From Pseudomonas umsongensis (lineage in GTDB: Bacteria > Pseudomonadota > Gammaproteobacteria > Pseudomonadales > Pseudomonadaceae): a stretch of 64,000 nucleotides of DNA. The stretch is taken from positions 1,364,001 through 1,428,000 of the forward strand of contig NZ_NIWU01000001.1 in the NCBI RefSeq assembly GCF_002236105.1. Direction: 5' to 3'. This document shows positions 1 through 10,400 of the stretch, piece by piece; the first letter of the stretch is position 1, and every line of letters starts with the position of its first letter. Position numbers and translations under genes: made by a program. The notes below the pieces were generated by a model. The model worked only from the letters and a program-made list of their open reading frames with translations, did not search any database and was not told the DNA's origin.

Positions 1-225
1 GCTTTGTCTAGAGGCACGAGGATCGGGTCGATCTGATCGGCCCGTTCCTGATCATCGATGCATCCCCCCCGGGTCTTTCGCAGCGACGTCCGACGCACCG
101 CTGCAGCAGGTGCCCTAACCCGTCCGATGTGAGGCATTGGCGACAATGGCCTTCCTCGGCTAGGGTCATTTTGCGTATAGAACCAAGGCGTCTTGATTGG
201 CAGAAATCACCCCAAGGAGGAAGCG

Positions 226-435
226 ATGTCATCCACTCGTAATGCCGAACAAACCTATCGCCAGTGGTCCAGCCCGATCCTGCTTGAACTCAAGGAGCGG
301 GAACACCAAATGTCCCCGTCAGACCGCGAGGCGCTGCAAAACATCTTGCTGGAAAGAAGGCTGATCGACGTCGGCAACCCGAACGGCAACGATCGGCGCA
401 AAGCGGATTTGAACACTGAGGATAAACAGCAATAA
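226..435 (+). CDS. small hypothetical protein (69 aa)
   Basis: Short open frame starting at an ATG placed 8 bases after a strong ribosome site (AAGGAGGAAG, about 211-220), which is why this start was chosen over an in-frame codon upstream. The product is charged and hydrophilic with no signal peptide or membrane segment; its C-terminal third is rich in Asn, Asp, Arg and Lys (NPNGNDRRKADLN). I do not recognise a family. It stands alone: a REP pair follows within 50 bases and the next gene is on the other strand. The good ribosome site is the main support that it is translated. Confidence 0.55.
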   Translation: MSSTRNAEQTYRQWSSPILLELKEREHQMSPSDREALQNILLERRLIDVGNPNGNDRRKADLNTEDKQQ

Positions 436-482
436 CGAGCGGCCTGACACCCGACCAGGCTTTTGCAGAGCCCCCCAATCCC

Positions 483-585
483 CTGTAGGAGCGAGCCTGC
501 TCGCGATGGACGTCAACGATAACGCGCCCTGTCTGGATGAATACGTTGTCAGGACGTTCTTCGCGAGCAGGCTCGTTCCTACAGG
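483..585. repeat. REP pair (REPIN-like), GTAGGAGCGAG type
   Basis: Two inverted copies of a GTAGGAGCGAGCCTGCTCGCGA-like palindrome face each other across about 50 bases. The same family recurs near 40.4, 42.4 and 55.8 kb. Pseudomonad REPs of this kind are intergenic and are moved by REP-associated tyrosine transposases encoded elsewhere. Confidence 0.85.
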
Positions 586-589
586 CTCA

Positions 590-642
590 CTCGCTATATA
601 AAGTGAAACCACAAATCGCCGTTACCGCAGGAATGGATATCC
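590..642 (+). repeat. dispersed repeat (copy 1 of CGAAACCATAAGTGGCCGTTACCGCAG-like family)
   Basis: The stretch reading CACTCGCTATATAAAGTGAA, then CCGTTACCGCAGGAATGGAT, matches one at about 42142-42194, where it reads GTCGCTGTAAAAGCGAAACC and CCGTTACCGCAGCAATGGAT. The match covers roughly 50 bases with few differences. It lies directly behind the REP pair and in front of the ParA stop codon, as in the second copy, which also lies in REP-rich DNA. Confidence 0.6.
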
Positions 643-660
643 CCCAATCCAAATTTGCAC

Positions 661-1434
661 TCAAGCCGCTCGCTCCAGGGCATCCAGCAAATCGGCAAAC
701 TCCAGCGAAAGCTTATGGCGCGGAGCCAGATGAACAAGGGGAACCGACACTTGGTGAGACTCGCGCATCTTCACAGAGCGACTCAGGTAAACCGGCAGCA
801 GTGGTATCCCTTCGGCCAATAGCTCATCCACCAGATGCTGGTGCAATCCGGTCTGCCCCGAGAACTGATTGACCACCACCCCTTCCACCGTCAGCGACTC
901 ATTGTGATCTAGTCGTAACTCTTCTACTTGCGCGATGACGCGATACAGCGCCAGGCGAGAAAACCTGTCGCAATCGAAGGGAATCAGCAGCCTGTCCGCC
1001 GCCACCAAGGCGCTGAAGGTGTAGAAATTCAATGACGGCGGTGTATCGATATAAATGCGCTCGTAGTCCTCGGACAGTTCCACCAGCAGCTTGCGCAGCT
1101 TGTTGACCTTGAACTTGCTCTGCAGCTTTGACTGCAGGTCAGACAGCTCAGGGCTGGCGGTTACCAGGTCGAGGTTGGCGTAAGGCGTGCGGGTGATATT
1201 CACGCGATGCTTCCTGCCTTCGAAACCGCCGGACAAGGTCTGCTTGAAAAAATCGGCGATGCCCGCAGGAATATCCTCATTCACCAGGCCGGTGAGGTAG
1301 TGAGTCGAATTGGCCTGGGGATCGAGATCAACCAGCAGCGTTCGGTAGCCTTCGGAAGCACTCACGGCGGCGAGGTTGCAGGCAATGCTGGATTTCCCAA
1401 CCCCGCCTTTCTGATTGAATACGACACGACGCAT
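661..1434 (-). CDS. ParA-family ATPase, orphan
   Basis: 257-residue ParA/MinD-type ATPase. The N-terminus carries the deviant Walker A motif KGGVGKS (residues 8-14), followed by DLDPQAN and the Walker B-like IYIDTPPS. Such ATPases dimerise on ATP and move cargo (DNA, polar complexes) over the nucleoid. The length and motifs fit the small chromosomal ParA class that lacks the N-terminal HTH of plasmid ParA. No parB-like gene or parS-like repeats are visible beside it, so it is an orphan whose cargo cannot be named. It is convergent with the small gene at 226-435, with a REP pair between. Confidence 0.85.
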   Translation of the reverse strand: MRRVVFNQKGGVGKSSIACNLAAVSASEGYRTLLVDLDPQANSTHYLTGLVNEDIPAGIADFFKQTLSGGFEGRKHRVNITRTPYANLDLVTASPELSDLQSKLQSKFKVNKLRKLLVELSEDYERIYIDTPPSLNFYTFSALVAADRLLIPFDCDRFSRLALYRVIAQVEELRLDHNESLTVEGVVVNQFSGQTGLHQHLVDELLAEGIPLLPVYLSRSVKMRESHQVSVPLVHLAPRHKLSLEFADLLDALERAA

Positions 1435-1603
1435 GTGACTTGCTCATCCATGAAAAAAGCCAGAGGCCAACTGACGGTAAATGTAAGAAGCCGTGTCAAT
1501 TGTATGACCGGAACATTACAGTTTTGCGACAGTGGCGGCACAAGGCCCGGATTAGAGCGATGGAGTGAGAGGCCTTCATGACCTGTTCAATAAAGGAGCG
1601 TCG

Positions 1604-1708
1604 ATGGTTGAAGTACAAATAATCGACGAACGACATCTAAACTACGATCCGCGACCACGCGGGGCGCGAATTGTCGAACTAATCTTGCACGACTGCCTTG
1701 AGCAATGA
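1604..1708 (+). CDS. possible small protein (34 aa)
   Basis: An ATG lies 5 bases behind a near-perfect ribosome site (AAAGGAG, 1592-1598) and opens a 34-codon frame ending at TGA 1706-1708. The peptide is acidic at the start (MVEVQIIDERHLNYD) and ends in a mixed amphipathic stretch (ARIVELILHDCLEQ). No family is recognised. It is the only coding-like object in the 420-base gap between the ParA gene and the arylsulfatase; the rest of that gap shows nothing I can name. Confidence 0.35.
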   Translation: MVEVQIIDERHLNYDPRPRGARIVELILHDCLEQ

Positions 1709-1854
1709 ATGGAAATGTGATCGCGTTGTTTGATGGCTTCCATGAACTGTCCAGGCTAAACGTTTGGGGGGTCACTAACGATGATGCTTGTTGTTTTGCG
1801 CTCGCTGCTTGAGCGGCCCGCAACGAGTATCGGAACTTGAGAAAGGAAACCCTT

Positions 1855-3504
1855 ATGAACAAGTTCGCGCACCGCCCCAGGTTTTACCTCACCTGTTCTT
1901 TGTTGATGGCAATCAACTTTGCCCAAGCCGCACAAACCGAAAAACCCAATATCCTGTTCATCGTCTCCGACGACACCGGCTACGGTGACCTTGGCCCCTA
2001 TGGCGGCGGCGTAGGTCGAGGGATGCCAACGCCGAGCATCGACCGGCTCGCCGCAGAGGGCACCACCTTCTACTCCTTCTATGCCCAACCAAGCTGCACC
2101 CCAGGCCGCGCCGCGATGCAGACCGGGCGCATCCCCAACCGCAGCGGCATGACCACGGTGGCGTTCCAGGGCCAGGGCGGCGGTTTGCCGGCGGCTGAAT
2201 GGACATTGGCGTCGGTGCTGAAAACCGGCGGCTATGAGACTTACTTCACCGGCAAGTGGCACCTGGGCGAGGCCGATTACGCACTGCCCAATGCCCAGGG
2301 CTACGACGTGATGAAGTACGTTGGCCTCTATCATCTCAACGCCTACACCTATGCCGACCCTACCTGGTTCCCGGACATGGATGAAGAAACCCGTGCCATG
2401 TTCGCCAAGGTGACTCAGGGCGCGTTGTCGGCCAAGGCCGGTGAAAAAGCCGTTGAAGAGTTCAAGATCAACGGCCAGTACGTCGACACCCCGGTAGTGG
2501 ATGGCAAGCCCGGTGTCGTGGGCATTCCGTTCTTCGACAACTATGTGGAAAAGGCGGCGCTGGAGTTTCTCGACACCGCGGCCAAATCCGGCAAGCCGTT
2601 CTTTATCAACGTCAACTTCATGAAGGTTCACCAGCCCAACCTGCCAGCGCCGGAGTTCGTCCACAAGTCGATCTCCAAGACCAAATACGCCGACTCCGTG
2701 GTTGAGCTCGATACCCACATTGGCCGCATCCTCGACAAGCTCAAGGCGCTGGGCCTGGATAAGAACACCCTGGTGGTCTACACCACCGACAACGGCGCCT
2801 GGCAGGACGTTTATCCGGACGCTGGCTACACGCCCTTCCGTGGCACCAAAGGCACCGTGCGTGAAGGAGGCAACCGGGTGCCGGCGATCATGTCCTGGCC
2901 CGGCAAGATCAAGCCGGATGCAAAAAACCACGACATCATCGGCGGACTGGACTTGATGGCGACGTTCGCCTCGGTTGCCGGGATCAAGCTGCCGGACAAG
3001 GATCGCGAAGGCAAACCGATCATCTTCGACAGCTATGACATGACCCCTGTGTTGCTCGGCACCGGCCCTGATCCGCGCAAGGAGTGGTTCTACTTCACCG
3101 AGAACGAACTCTCCCCGGGCGCTGCCCGTGTCGGCAATTACAAGGCGGTGTTCAACCTGCGTGGCGACAACGGCGCCGTGACCGGTGGCCTGGCCGTCGA
3201 CAGCAACCAAGGCTGGAAAGGCCCGTCCAAGTATGTAGCGACCGTACCGCAGGTGTTCGACTTGCTGCAGGATCCGCAGGAACGCTATGACATTTTCATG
3301 AACAACTACACCGAGCGCACCTGGACAATGGTGCCTATCAGCATGGCAATCACCCAGCTGATGAAAACCTACGTTCAGTACCCTCCTCGCAAACTGCAAA
3401 GCATGAGCTATGACGGCCCGATCGAACTGTCCAAGTACCAGAAGTTCCAATCGGTACGCGAAGATCTGGAGAAAGAAGGCATCACTATTCCAATGCCCAA
3501 CTAG
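1855..3504 (+). CDS. arylsulfatase, periplasmic (cysteine-type sulfatase)
   Basis: 549-residue sulfatase of the alkaline-phosphatase superfamily, hydrolysing sulfate esters to release sulfate. The N-terminus is a signal peptide (positive MNKFAHRPR, hydrophobic core, cleavage near FAQA-AQ). The metal-site start reads NILFIVSDDTGYGD (D39-D40). The active-site signature is CTPGR at residues 81-85, the C-x-P-x-R form whose Cys is oxidised to formylglycine. A later TTDNGAW motif supplies further ligands. The ATG at 1855 was chosen for its GAAAGGA ribosome site and because it leads straight into the signal peptide. No formylglycine-generating enzyme gene is next to it. A role in sulfur scavenging is likely; the natural ester is unknown. 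Confidence 0.9.
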   Translation: MNKFAHRPRFYLTCSLLMAINFAQAAQTEKPNILFIVSDDTGYGDLGPYGGGVGRGMPTPSIDRLAAEGTTFYSFYAQPSCTPGRAAMQTGRIPNRSGMTTVAFQGQGGGLPAAEWTLASVLKTGGYETYFTGKWHLGEADYALPNAQGYDVMKYVGLYHLNAYTYADPTWFPDMDEETRAMFAKVTQGALSAKAGEKAVEEFKINGQYVDTPVVDGKPGVVGIPFFDNYVEKAALEFLDTAAKSGKPFFINVNFMKVHQPNLPAPEFVHKSISKTKYADSVVELDTHIGRILDKLKALGLDKNTLVVYTTDNGAWQDVYPDAGYTPFRGTKGTVREGGNRVPAIMSWPGKIKPDAKNHDIIGGLDLMATFASVAGIKLPDKDREGKPIIFDSYDMTPVLLGTGPDPRKEWFYFTENELSPGAARVGNYKAVFNLRGDNGAVTGGLAVDSNQGWKGPSKYVATVPQVFDLLQDPQERYDIFMNNYTERTWTMVPISMAITQLMKTYVQYPPRKLQSMSYDGPIELSKYQKFQSVREDLEKEGITIPMPN

Positions 3505-3560
3505 CGCAAGCAGCCAGCGCCTGCGCTTGATCGGCGCGGCGCTGGCCTTCGACGGCGGAT

Positions 3561-3893
3561 TCAACCCGCGGATGTTCGTTGAGAATCGCTGGCAGCGAGG
3601 TAGTTTTTGTCACTCTGAGCATTCATTACCAGGTTTCCCGAGGCAATCTCCCGCGCACGAGATACCCCCCATGCCAGTGCCGTGGTCATCGTATCGTGGG
3701 GCAAATAGTCGTGGGCCTCTTCAAATAAGGGCGAGCCGTTTTTGTCGTAGACACCGATGAATAGCTGCGTTCTACCCTTTCTGGAAACTCTTGTTTGAAC
3801 ATCAATGAGAGTGCCATCATTTTGCAATTCATCGTGGGATCGACAATGCAACTCGCAGTCCGCCCAGAGCCAATACGTGGAACCTCTGCGCAT
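3561..3893 (-). CDS. conserved-looking hypothetical protein (110 aa)
   Basis: Cytoplasmic-looking protein of 110 residues with no signal peptide or membrane segment. The first half mixes aromatic residues and beta-prone stretches (STYWLWADCELHC, then RTQLFIGVYDKNG), followed by an ALAWGVSRAREIA helix. Either of two adjacent ATGs (3896 or 3893) could be used; the ribosome site GGGAGG lies just upstream of both. It is convergent with the arylsulfatase. I do not recognise the family. The 295 bases between it and the next gene show no clear feature. Confidence 0.6.
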   Translation of the reverse strand: MRRGSTYWLWADCELHCRSHDELQNDGTLIDVQTRVSRKGRTQLFIGVYDKNGSPLFEEAHDYLPHDTMTTALAWGVSRAREIASGNLVMNAQSDKNYLAASDSQRTSAG

Positions 3894-4188
3894 CATCTTC
3901 GTGGCCTCCCTCTTTGTTGAATTTCGATGAAAACCAACGCAATACGAAATATTTAGTACGACAAATCTACAGCGTCAACTTCCTGAAACCTGCCACTTGT
4001 CGGACGAATTCCTCCACGAAACTCATTGCCCCAACTATATATTTGCAATATCACTGTCGCTGCGCATTGAGCTTTCCTCTATGAATTAACCGCCTGTCGT
4101 GGCAATCAATCCAATGACTTTACGGTCAGGTCGAAAAACTTGACGGCAGGTCTTTGCCATAAACGTTGATGACTTAGAGATTGCGGCA

Positions 4189-5268
4189 ATGAAAATCGCC
4201 CAAATAGCCCCGCTGTATGAATCCGTGCCCCCTTATCTCTATGGAGGAACCGAAAGAGTTGTAGCTCATCTAACGGATGCTTTAGTCGGACTGGGACATG
4301 ACGTCACCCTTTTCGCCGCCGAGGGATCGCGCACTTGTGCAAACTTGGTTGCAGCCCGGGATCAAGCGTTACGGCTCGACAGTAGTCCGTTGAAGTCCGA
4401 GTTGGCGAGTCACTTGAGTTTGCTGTATGAGTTGCGACATCGAGCAGCAGCGTTCGATGTGCTGCACTTTCATATAGACCTGTTGCATTTTCCATTTTTC
4501 GAAGACATGGCGCATAAGGTCTTGACCACTATTCATGGTCGCCTTGATATCAAGGATCTGGAGGGAGCCTATTCTCGATGGTCTCACTATCCCTTGGTTT
4601 CAATCTCGCAACATCAGCGCCAGCCATTACCGAACGCCAATTGGATCGACACCGTTTATCACGGTTTACCGCAGTCCAGTCTGACGTTCCATTCAAGACC
4701 GGGTGACTACCTCGCCTTCCTGGGGCGTATTTCTCCGGAAAAGCGTCCCGACCGGGCTATCCGCATTGCGCGCGCTACCGGGTTGCCCTTGAAGATCGCC
4801 GCCAAGGTCGACGCCGCCGATCGCGAATACTTCGAACGGCAGATACGCCCTTTATTGGCACAACCAGGCATCGAATTCATCGGCGAGATTGGCGATGCCG
4901 ACAAATCCGCATTCCTGGGCAACGCCCGGGCGCTGCTCTTTCCCATTGATTGGCCCGAACCCTTCGGCCTGGTGATGATCGAGGCCATGGCCTGCGGTAC
5001 GCCGGTCATCGCCTGGCGCTGCGGTTCTGTCCCCGAAGTGGTTGATCATGGTGTAACCGGCTTCATAATCAATAGCGAACAGGAGGCAGTGCTCGCTGCC
5101 CGTCAGGTACTTGAACTTGATCGACAAGTGATACGTGACGTATTCGTCAGACGTTTTTCAGCCAAGGTGATGGCGCAACGTTATGTTGACCTCTACCGGA
5201 CACTCACCAACAGGTCTGATTACGTAGTGCCGGACATAGCCCATGAATACCTCGTCCAGCAGTCCTGA
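4189..5268 (+). CDS. family 4 glycosyltransferase
   Basis: 359-residue GT-B fold glycosyltransferase of the GT4 (group 1) type. The N-terminal Rossmann half opens with MKIAQIAPLYESVPPYLYGG and an acceptor-side GGTERV motif. The C-terminal half has the nucleotide-sugar binding segment FLGRISPEKRPD and the E-x7-E region reading EPFGLVMIEAMACGTPV. It should transfer a sugar from a nucleotide donor to a retained-anomer product; donor and acceptor cannot be inferred. The stop overlaps the next gene by 26 bases, so the two are translationally coupled and probably act on the same glycan. Its codons look slightly less GC-rich at the 5' end than the rest of the window. Confidence 0.85.
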   Translation: MKIAQIAPLYESVPPYLYGGTERVVAHLTDALVGLGHDVTLFAAEGSRTCANLVAARDQALRLDSSPLKSELASHLSLLYELRHRAAAFDVLHFHIDLLHFPFFEDMAHKVLTTIHGRLDIKDLEGAYSRWSHYPLVSISQHQRQPLPNANWIDTVYHGLPQSSLTFHSRPGDYLAFLGRISPEKRPDRAIRIARATGLPLKIAAKVDAADREYFERQIRPLLAQPGIEFIGEIGDADKSAFLGNARALLFPIDWPEPFGLVMIEAMACGTPVIAWRCGSVPEVVDHGVTGFIINSEQEAVLAARQVLELDRQVIRDVFVRRFSAKVMAQRYVDLYRTLTNRSDYVVPDIAHEYLVQQS

Positions 5269-7399
5269 ACAGCCGCAACCAAAACCCGGTGCGAATGAAC
5301 CCGTTGCGCATACCTTGTATGTGCTGGTCGATCACAATACGTACCTGGTGGCTAATGCATTCGGTGATATCGACGGGGGTGCCGTGGGCATGTTCTACCA
5401 CGACACGCGTTTGTTATCTGAATATCAATTGACCGTGGCGGGTCGGCGTCCGTCGCTGCTCTCGGCGGCGGTCAGCCGCGACAACGTGTACTTCCGTTCA
5501 CATTTGACCAACCACCCGCTACCGGTACTGGGAGAAGAGGACACACCGCAAGGCGTCATCCATATCGAGCGCAAGCGCTTTCTTTGGGAAGAGCGAATGT
5601 TCGAGCGCATCTGCTTTTTCAACTACAGCGAGCAACCTGGCAAACTACCGATCGAACTGCGGTTCCGTGGAGACTTCCTCGACATGTTCGAAGTTCGTGG
5701 TCAAAAACGGCCACTGCGTGGCACGCTGACCAAGCCTGAAGTGCTCGAACAAGGCGTGATGCTTCATTACCAGGGACTGGACCATCAGCGACGCTGCATG
5801 GCGATCAGTTTTTCCCGATTGCCAGAACACATCAGCGGCGACAGTGCGAGTTTCCACATCGATATCGGCGCTCACGAGCGCCGCGAGCTGTATGTTGAAG
5901 TAGGCTCTAGCATTGTCAGTCCTGGCCGCACGCGTTACCGGTCCGCCGCCGCGCAAGCTTGCCGAGCCATGCGCAGGAAAGAGCAGCGAGGTGCACGTAT
6001 CAAGGCTTCCGGCCGGCTGTTCCAGGGTTGGATAAACAAATCCCGGGCTGACCTAGCCTTATTGACTGCCGATCTTCCCTCCGGCCCCTACCCCTATGCC
6101 GGCGTTCCTTGGTACTCCACACCTTTTGGCCGCGACGCGATTATCACAGCCTATCAATCACTCTGGCTCAACCCGTGCCTTGCCCGAGGTGTGCTCGCCT
6201 ACCTGGCGGCTCATCAGGCCACGGAGATTTCGACCTTCAGCGATGCTGAGCCGGGAAAAATCATGCATGAGACGCGTCAGGGTGAAATGTCGAAACTCAA
6301 CGAATTACCCTTTGCCCGTTATTACGGAGGCGTCGATACGACCCCCTTGTTCGTGATGCTGGCCGGCGCTTATGCAAAACGCACCAACGATCGGGCGTTC
6401 ATTGAAGCGCTTTGGCCGGCACTGGAACTGGCCACGCTCTGGATGGAGACCAATGCCTCGAGGAATGCCGAAGGCTTCATCAGCTACCAGCGAGGGGAAG
6501 TCACCGGCTTGGCCAATCAAGGCTGGAAAGACAGTCATGACGCCATTTTTCATCGCGATGGCCGCACCCCGGTTGGGCCCATCGCATTGATAGAAGTGCA
6601 AGGCTACGCCTGGCGCGCATTCTTGAGCATGAGCACCTTGGCCAGGCAACGAGGCAATGAGCAAGCTGCGGTTCGATGGCAAGGCATCGCAGAAAACCTG
6701 CGCCGGGCGGTTGAAAAATGCTTCTGGATGGAGGATCAGCAATTTTACGCACTGGCGCTCGATGGCAATGGCCAGCGTTGCGAGGTGAAAGCCTCGAACG
6801 CAGGTCACCTGCTGTTCACCGGATTACCCATGCCTGAACGGGGAAAAACGGTTGCCCGGCAATTTCTGACCAACATCTTCAATAACGGCTGGGGCGTTCG
6901 AACACTTGAAACCGGGGCCGTGCGGTTCAACCCCATGTCTTATCACAACGGTTCGGTTTGGCCGCATGACGTTGCCCTGTGCGCAGCAGGTATGGCCCGA
7001 TATGGCGAGTATACGGGCGTCGTTCGTGTCCTCAGCGGGATGTTCGAAGCCGCGACGTTTTTCGGGATGCGGTTACCCGAACTGTTCTGCGGGTTCAAGC
7101 GTGGTCCGGGTGAGGCACCGGTTGCCTATCCAGTCGCCTGTTTGCCTCAAGCCTGGGCAGCAGGCTCCATTTTCATGCTCTTGCAGGCATGCCTGGGGAT
7201 CAGCATTGACGCTGCTGACTGTCGAGTGATCATCAGGCAACCTCGACTGCCCATTGGTATTGACCGTCTGGAAGTGCGGACACTCCAGATCAATGAACAC
7301 AGCGTCGATCTTGGCTTTCAACGAATTGGCGACCGCGTTGCGGTTTACATAGAACGACAAGATGGTCCAAGCTTGATTCGACTCGACGTTAAATTGTAA
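5243..7399 (+). CDS. amylo-alpha-1,6-glucosidase / glycogen-debranching-type protein
   Basis: 718 residues with the two-domain layout of bacterial debranching-like glucosidases. The N-terminal beta domain (about 25-230) contains the typical HDTRLLSEYQL segment. The C-terminal (alpha/alpha)6 barrel (about 280-700) carries WYSTPFGRDAI, the GWKDSHDAIFH loop and a late HNGSVWPHDVAL motif. The family hydrolyses alpha-1,6 branches or trims alpha-glucans. No signal peptide is present, so it acts in the cytoplasm. It overlaps the glycosyltransferase upstream by 26 bases. No glgA, glgB or trehalose genes are close, so this pair is separate from a standard glycogen locus. The real glycan is uncertain. 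Confidence 0.85.
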   Translation: MNTSSSSPEQPQPKPGANEPVAHTLYVLVDHNTYLVANAFGDIDGGAVGMFYHDTRLLSEYQLTVAGRRPSLLSAAVSRDNVYFRSHLTNHPLPVLGEEDTPQGVIHIERKRFLWEERMFERICFFNYSEQPGKLPIELRFRGDFLDMFEVRGQKRPLRGTLTKPEVLEQGVMLHYQGLDHQRRCMAISFSRLPEHISGDSASFHIDIGAHERRELYVEVGSSIVSPGRTRYRSAAAQACRAMRRKEQRGARIKASGRLFQGWINKSRADLALLTADLPSGPYPYAGVPWYSTPFGRDAIITAYQSLWLNPCLARGVLAYLAAHQATEISTFSDAEPGKIMHETRQGEMSKLNELPFARYYGGVDTTPLFVMLAGAYAKRTNDRAFIEALWPALELATLWMETNASRNAEGFISYQRGEVTGLANQGWKDSHDAIFHRDGRTPVGPIALIEVQGYAWRAFLSMSTLARQRGNEQAAVRWQGIAENLRRAVEKCFWMEDQQFYALALDGNGQRCEVKASNAGHLLFTGLPMPERGKTVARQFLTNIFNNGWGVRTLETGAVRFNPMSYHNGSVWPHDVALCAAGMARYGEYTGVVRVLSGMFEAATFFGMRLPELFCGFKRGPGEAPVAYPVACLPQAWAAGSIFMLLQACLGISIDAADCRVIIRQPRLPIGIDRLEVRTLQINEHSVDLGFQRIGDRVAVYIERQDGPSLIRLDVKL

Positions 7400-7497
7400 A
7401 TCGCTGTCATCCGCCGATATCCACGCCAGGGACCGGAATCGCGGTTTACCCTGGGCAGCTGTAGGCAGAGCTTGCCCCGGAGATCAAGGTGCCTCCT

Positions 7498-10400
7498 ATG
7501 AGAACTACTCCCAGCCGCTCACCCAATGTTCCGCAACGAAAGGAACTGACCCCCAGCAACCTTGCATTTCCGGTGGTCGGGATTGGCGCCTCCGCTGGCG
7601 GCCTCAACGCGGTGAAATCGTTCTTCGAACACATGCCCAATGACAATGGCATGGCCTTCGTGGTCATTCTTCATTTGGCGCCAGACCATGAAAGCATCGC
7701 CGACCGGATCATCCAGGACGTCACGCAAATGCCGGTGCGCCAGGTGACCGAGACGATCCCGATCGAGAAAAACTGCGTCTACGTCATTTCGCCGGCCCAT
7801 GACCTGATCATGAATGACGGCTATCTGTCGGTCGCTCCTGCACAGCGCTCGGCGGGAAGCCACATTGCTATCGATCTGTTCTTCAGGGACCTGGCGGATG
7901 TGCACAAGGAGCGCGCTTTTTGCGTGGTGCTTTCTGGCGCCGGCTCCGATGGCGCGGTCGGTCTGTCGCGAATCAAGGAGCAAGGGGGCGTCACCCTGGT
8001 CCAGACGCCCGAAGAGGCTGAGTTCGACAGCATGCCGCGCGCGGCCATTGACACCCGGATGGTTGACCTGGTGATGCCCGTGGCGCAAATGCCACAAAAG
8101 CTCCTGGAGCTTTGGCACAACGCACAAACCATCACCCTGCCCGGCGCCAATGATCCAGGCCTCAAGACGCCCCTTCCCGAGGAGCAAGATGCAGCGAAGA
8201 CCGAGCGTATTTTGCAGGACATCCTGCTGCACTTGCGCACCAATACCGGCCACGATTTCAAGCACTACAAGCGCGCCACGGTCCTGCGCCGGATAGAGCG
8301 CCGCTTGCAAGTGACCGCCCAGCCAAACCTGGCCGCCTATTACGACTACCTGCAAACGCACCCGGAAGAAAACAACGCCCTGCTGGGCGATATGCTGATC
8401 GGTGTGACCAACTTTTTCCGCGACCGCGAAGCCTTCGAAGCGCTGGAACGCGAAGTGGTGCCCAACCTGGTGAAATCGTTACGCGACTCCCAGCCGCACC
8501 GTGAGGAAATTCGCATCTGGTCAGCCGGTTGTTCGACCGGCGAGGAAGCCTATAGCGTGGCCATTCTGGTCAGTGACCAATTGGGGCTAGAGGCTACAGC
8601 GGCCAAAGTGCAGGTATTTGCCACGGACATCGATGAGCGCGCCATCGCCGTTGGACGCAGGGGCCTTTATCCCGGGGCGATCATCACCGATGTCCCTCCC
8701 CAGCGCCTGCGTCAGCATTTCATCAAGGAGGGCCAGAACTTCAGGGTGCACAAGGAGATCCGTGACAAGGTGCTGTTCGCCAAGCACAGCCTGTTACAGG
8801 ACCCACCGTTCTCGCAGATGGACCTGATTGTCTGCAGGAACCTGTTGATTTACCTGGACCGCGACGTACAACGCACCCTCTACGAGATGTTTCATTTTGC
8901 CTTGCGGCCGGGCGGTTTCCTGTTTTTGGGGGCATCCGAATTCGCCGATGGCTGCCCGGACCTGTTTACCCCGGTGGACAAACGCAATCGCATCTTCCGC
9001 GCCAAGAGCCCTGCGACCACGCCTCGGCGCGCCCCGGCCCTGCCTCACGACGGCTATGCGCGAACCGCCATCAGCGCCCGCCCCCTTGAAACCCCAACGA
9101 CTCGCAAGATTTCCTTCGCCGATATCCATCTGCGCGCGCTGGAAAAGACCGCACCACCGAGCATCATTGTCGACGTCAACGGCAACATCCTGCACCTGAG
9201 TGAAGGCGCCGGGCGCTTCCTGCGGTATGTGGCGGGAGAGCTGACCCGCAGCCTGCTGGCACTCGCGCTTCCAGAATTGCGACTGGAGCTGCGCACGATG
9301 CTCTACCAGGTCCATCAAACAGGCGCTGCCGTCACCTCGAACAAGGTCCGTATCCAGCGCGAACAGCGGTATTACCAGGTGGATCTGAGCGCGCACCCGT
9401 ACAAGGATGAAGAGACCGACAGCGAGTACGTGCTGGTGATCCTCGAGGAGCAGGAAATCGTTGCGAATGTACAGTTGGATGTTGCCTCGAACGAGAGCGA
9501 CAACCAACTGCTGGCCAGCCTTGAGCATGAACTGCAGCGCACCAAGATGCACTTGCAGGAGACGATCGAACAGTCGGAAGTCTCCAGTGAAGAACTCAAG
9601 GCGTCCAACGAAGAAATGCAGGCCATCAACGAAGAGCTGCGTTCGGCCACCGAGGAGCTGGAAACCAGCAAGGAAGAGTTGCAGTCGATCAACGAGGAAC
9701 TGCTGACGGTCAACTACGAGCTCAAGACCAAGGTTGAAGAAACCGACAAGATCAACGACTACCTTTCCAACCTGATTACCTCCACCGACATTGCCACGGT
9801 GTTCGTCGATCGCAACATGCGCATCCGTTGGTTCACCCCCCGGGCCACGGACATCTTCAGCATGCTGCCGGTCGATACCGGGCGCTCGTTGCTGGACATC
9901 ACCCACCGCCTCGATTACCCGGAGATGGTCGAGGATGCGGAGACGGTTTTTGGCTCGCTGAACATGATCGAGCGCGAGGTCAGCAGCAACGACCAACGCT
10001 GGTACATCGCCCGATTGCTGCCCTATCGTTCCAGCGAGGATCATATCGACGGCACGGTGCTGACCTTTATCGACATCAGCAAGCGTCGCGCCGCCGAAGA
10101 TGAGTTGCGCTTGAATAACGAGCGCATGCGCCTGGTTGCCGAAAGCACCCACGATTTTGCGATCATCATTCTCGACGAGCATGGCGTGATTACCGACTGG
10201 AACACCGGCGCGCAGCTGATTTTCGGTTACGCCAAGGACGAAGTGCTCGGCGCCTATTACGACCTGATCTTTACCCCCGAGGACCGCGCCGAGGGCGTGC
10301 CGGAAACCGAACTACGCCTGACCCGTGAGCAAGGCCGCGGCGAAGACGAACGCTGGCACCTGCGCAAGGACGGCAGCCGCTTCTATTGCAGCGGCGAAGT

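Noticed and set aside
8..232. 74-codon minus-strand frame at the left edge
   Set aside because: No ribosome site or family-like sequence; crosses into the region before the small plus-strand gene. The first 225 bases show nothing I can name.
483..585. Regular palindromic repeats as a CRISPR array
   Set aside because: Only paired inverted copies with unequal spacers, repeated singly over the genome; these are REP elements and no cas genes are present.
1756..3564. 602-codon open frame on the minus strand across the arylsulfatase
   Set aside because: It mirrors a gene with intact catalytic motifs; its composition (His, Val, Gly, Leu rich) is the usual antisense shadow of GC-rich codons.
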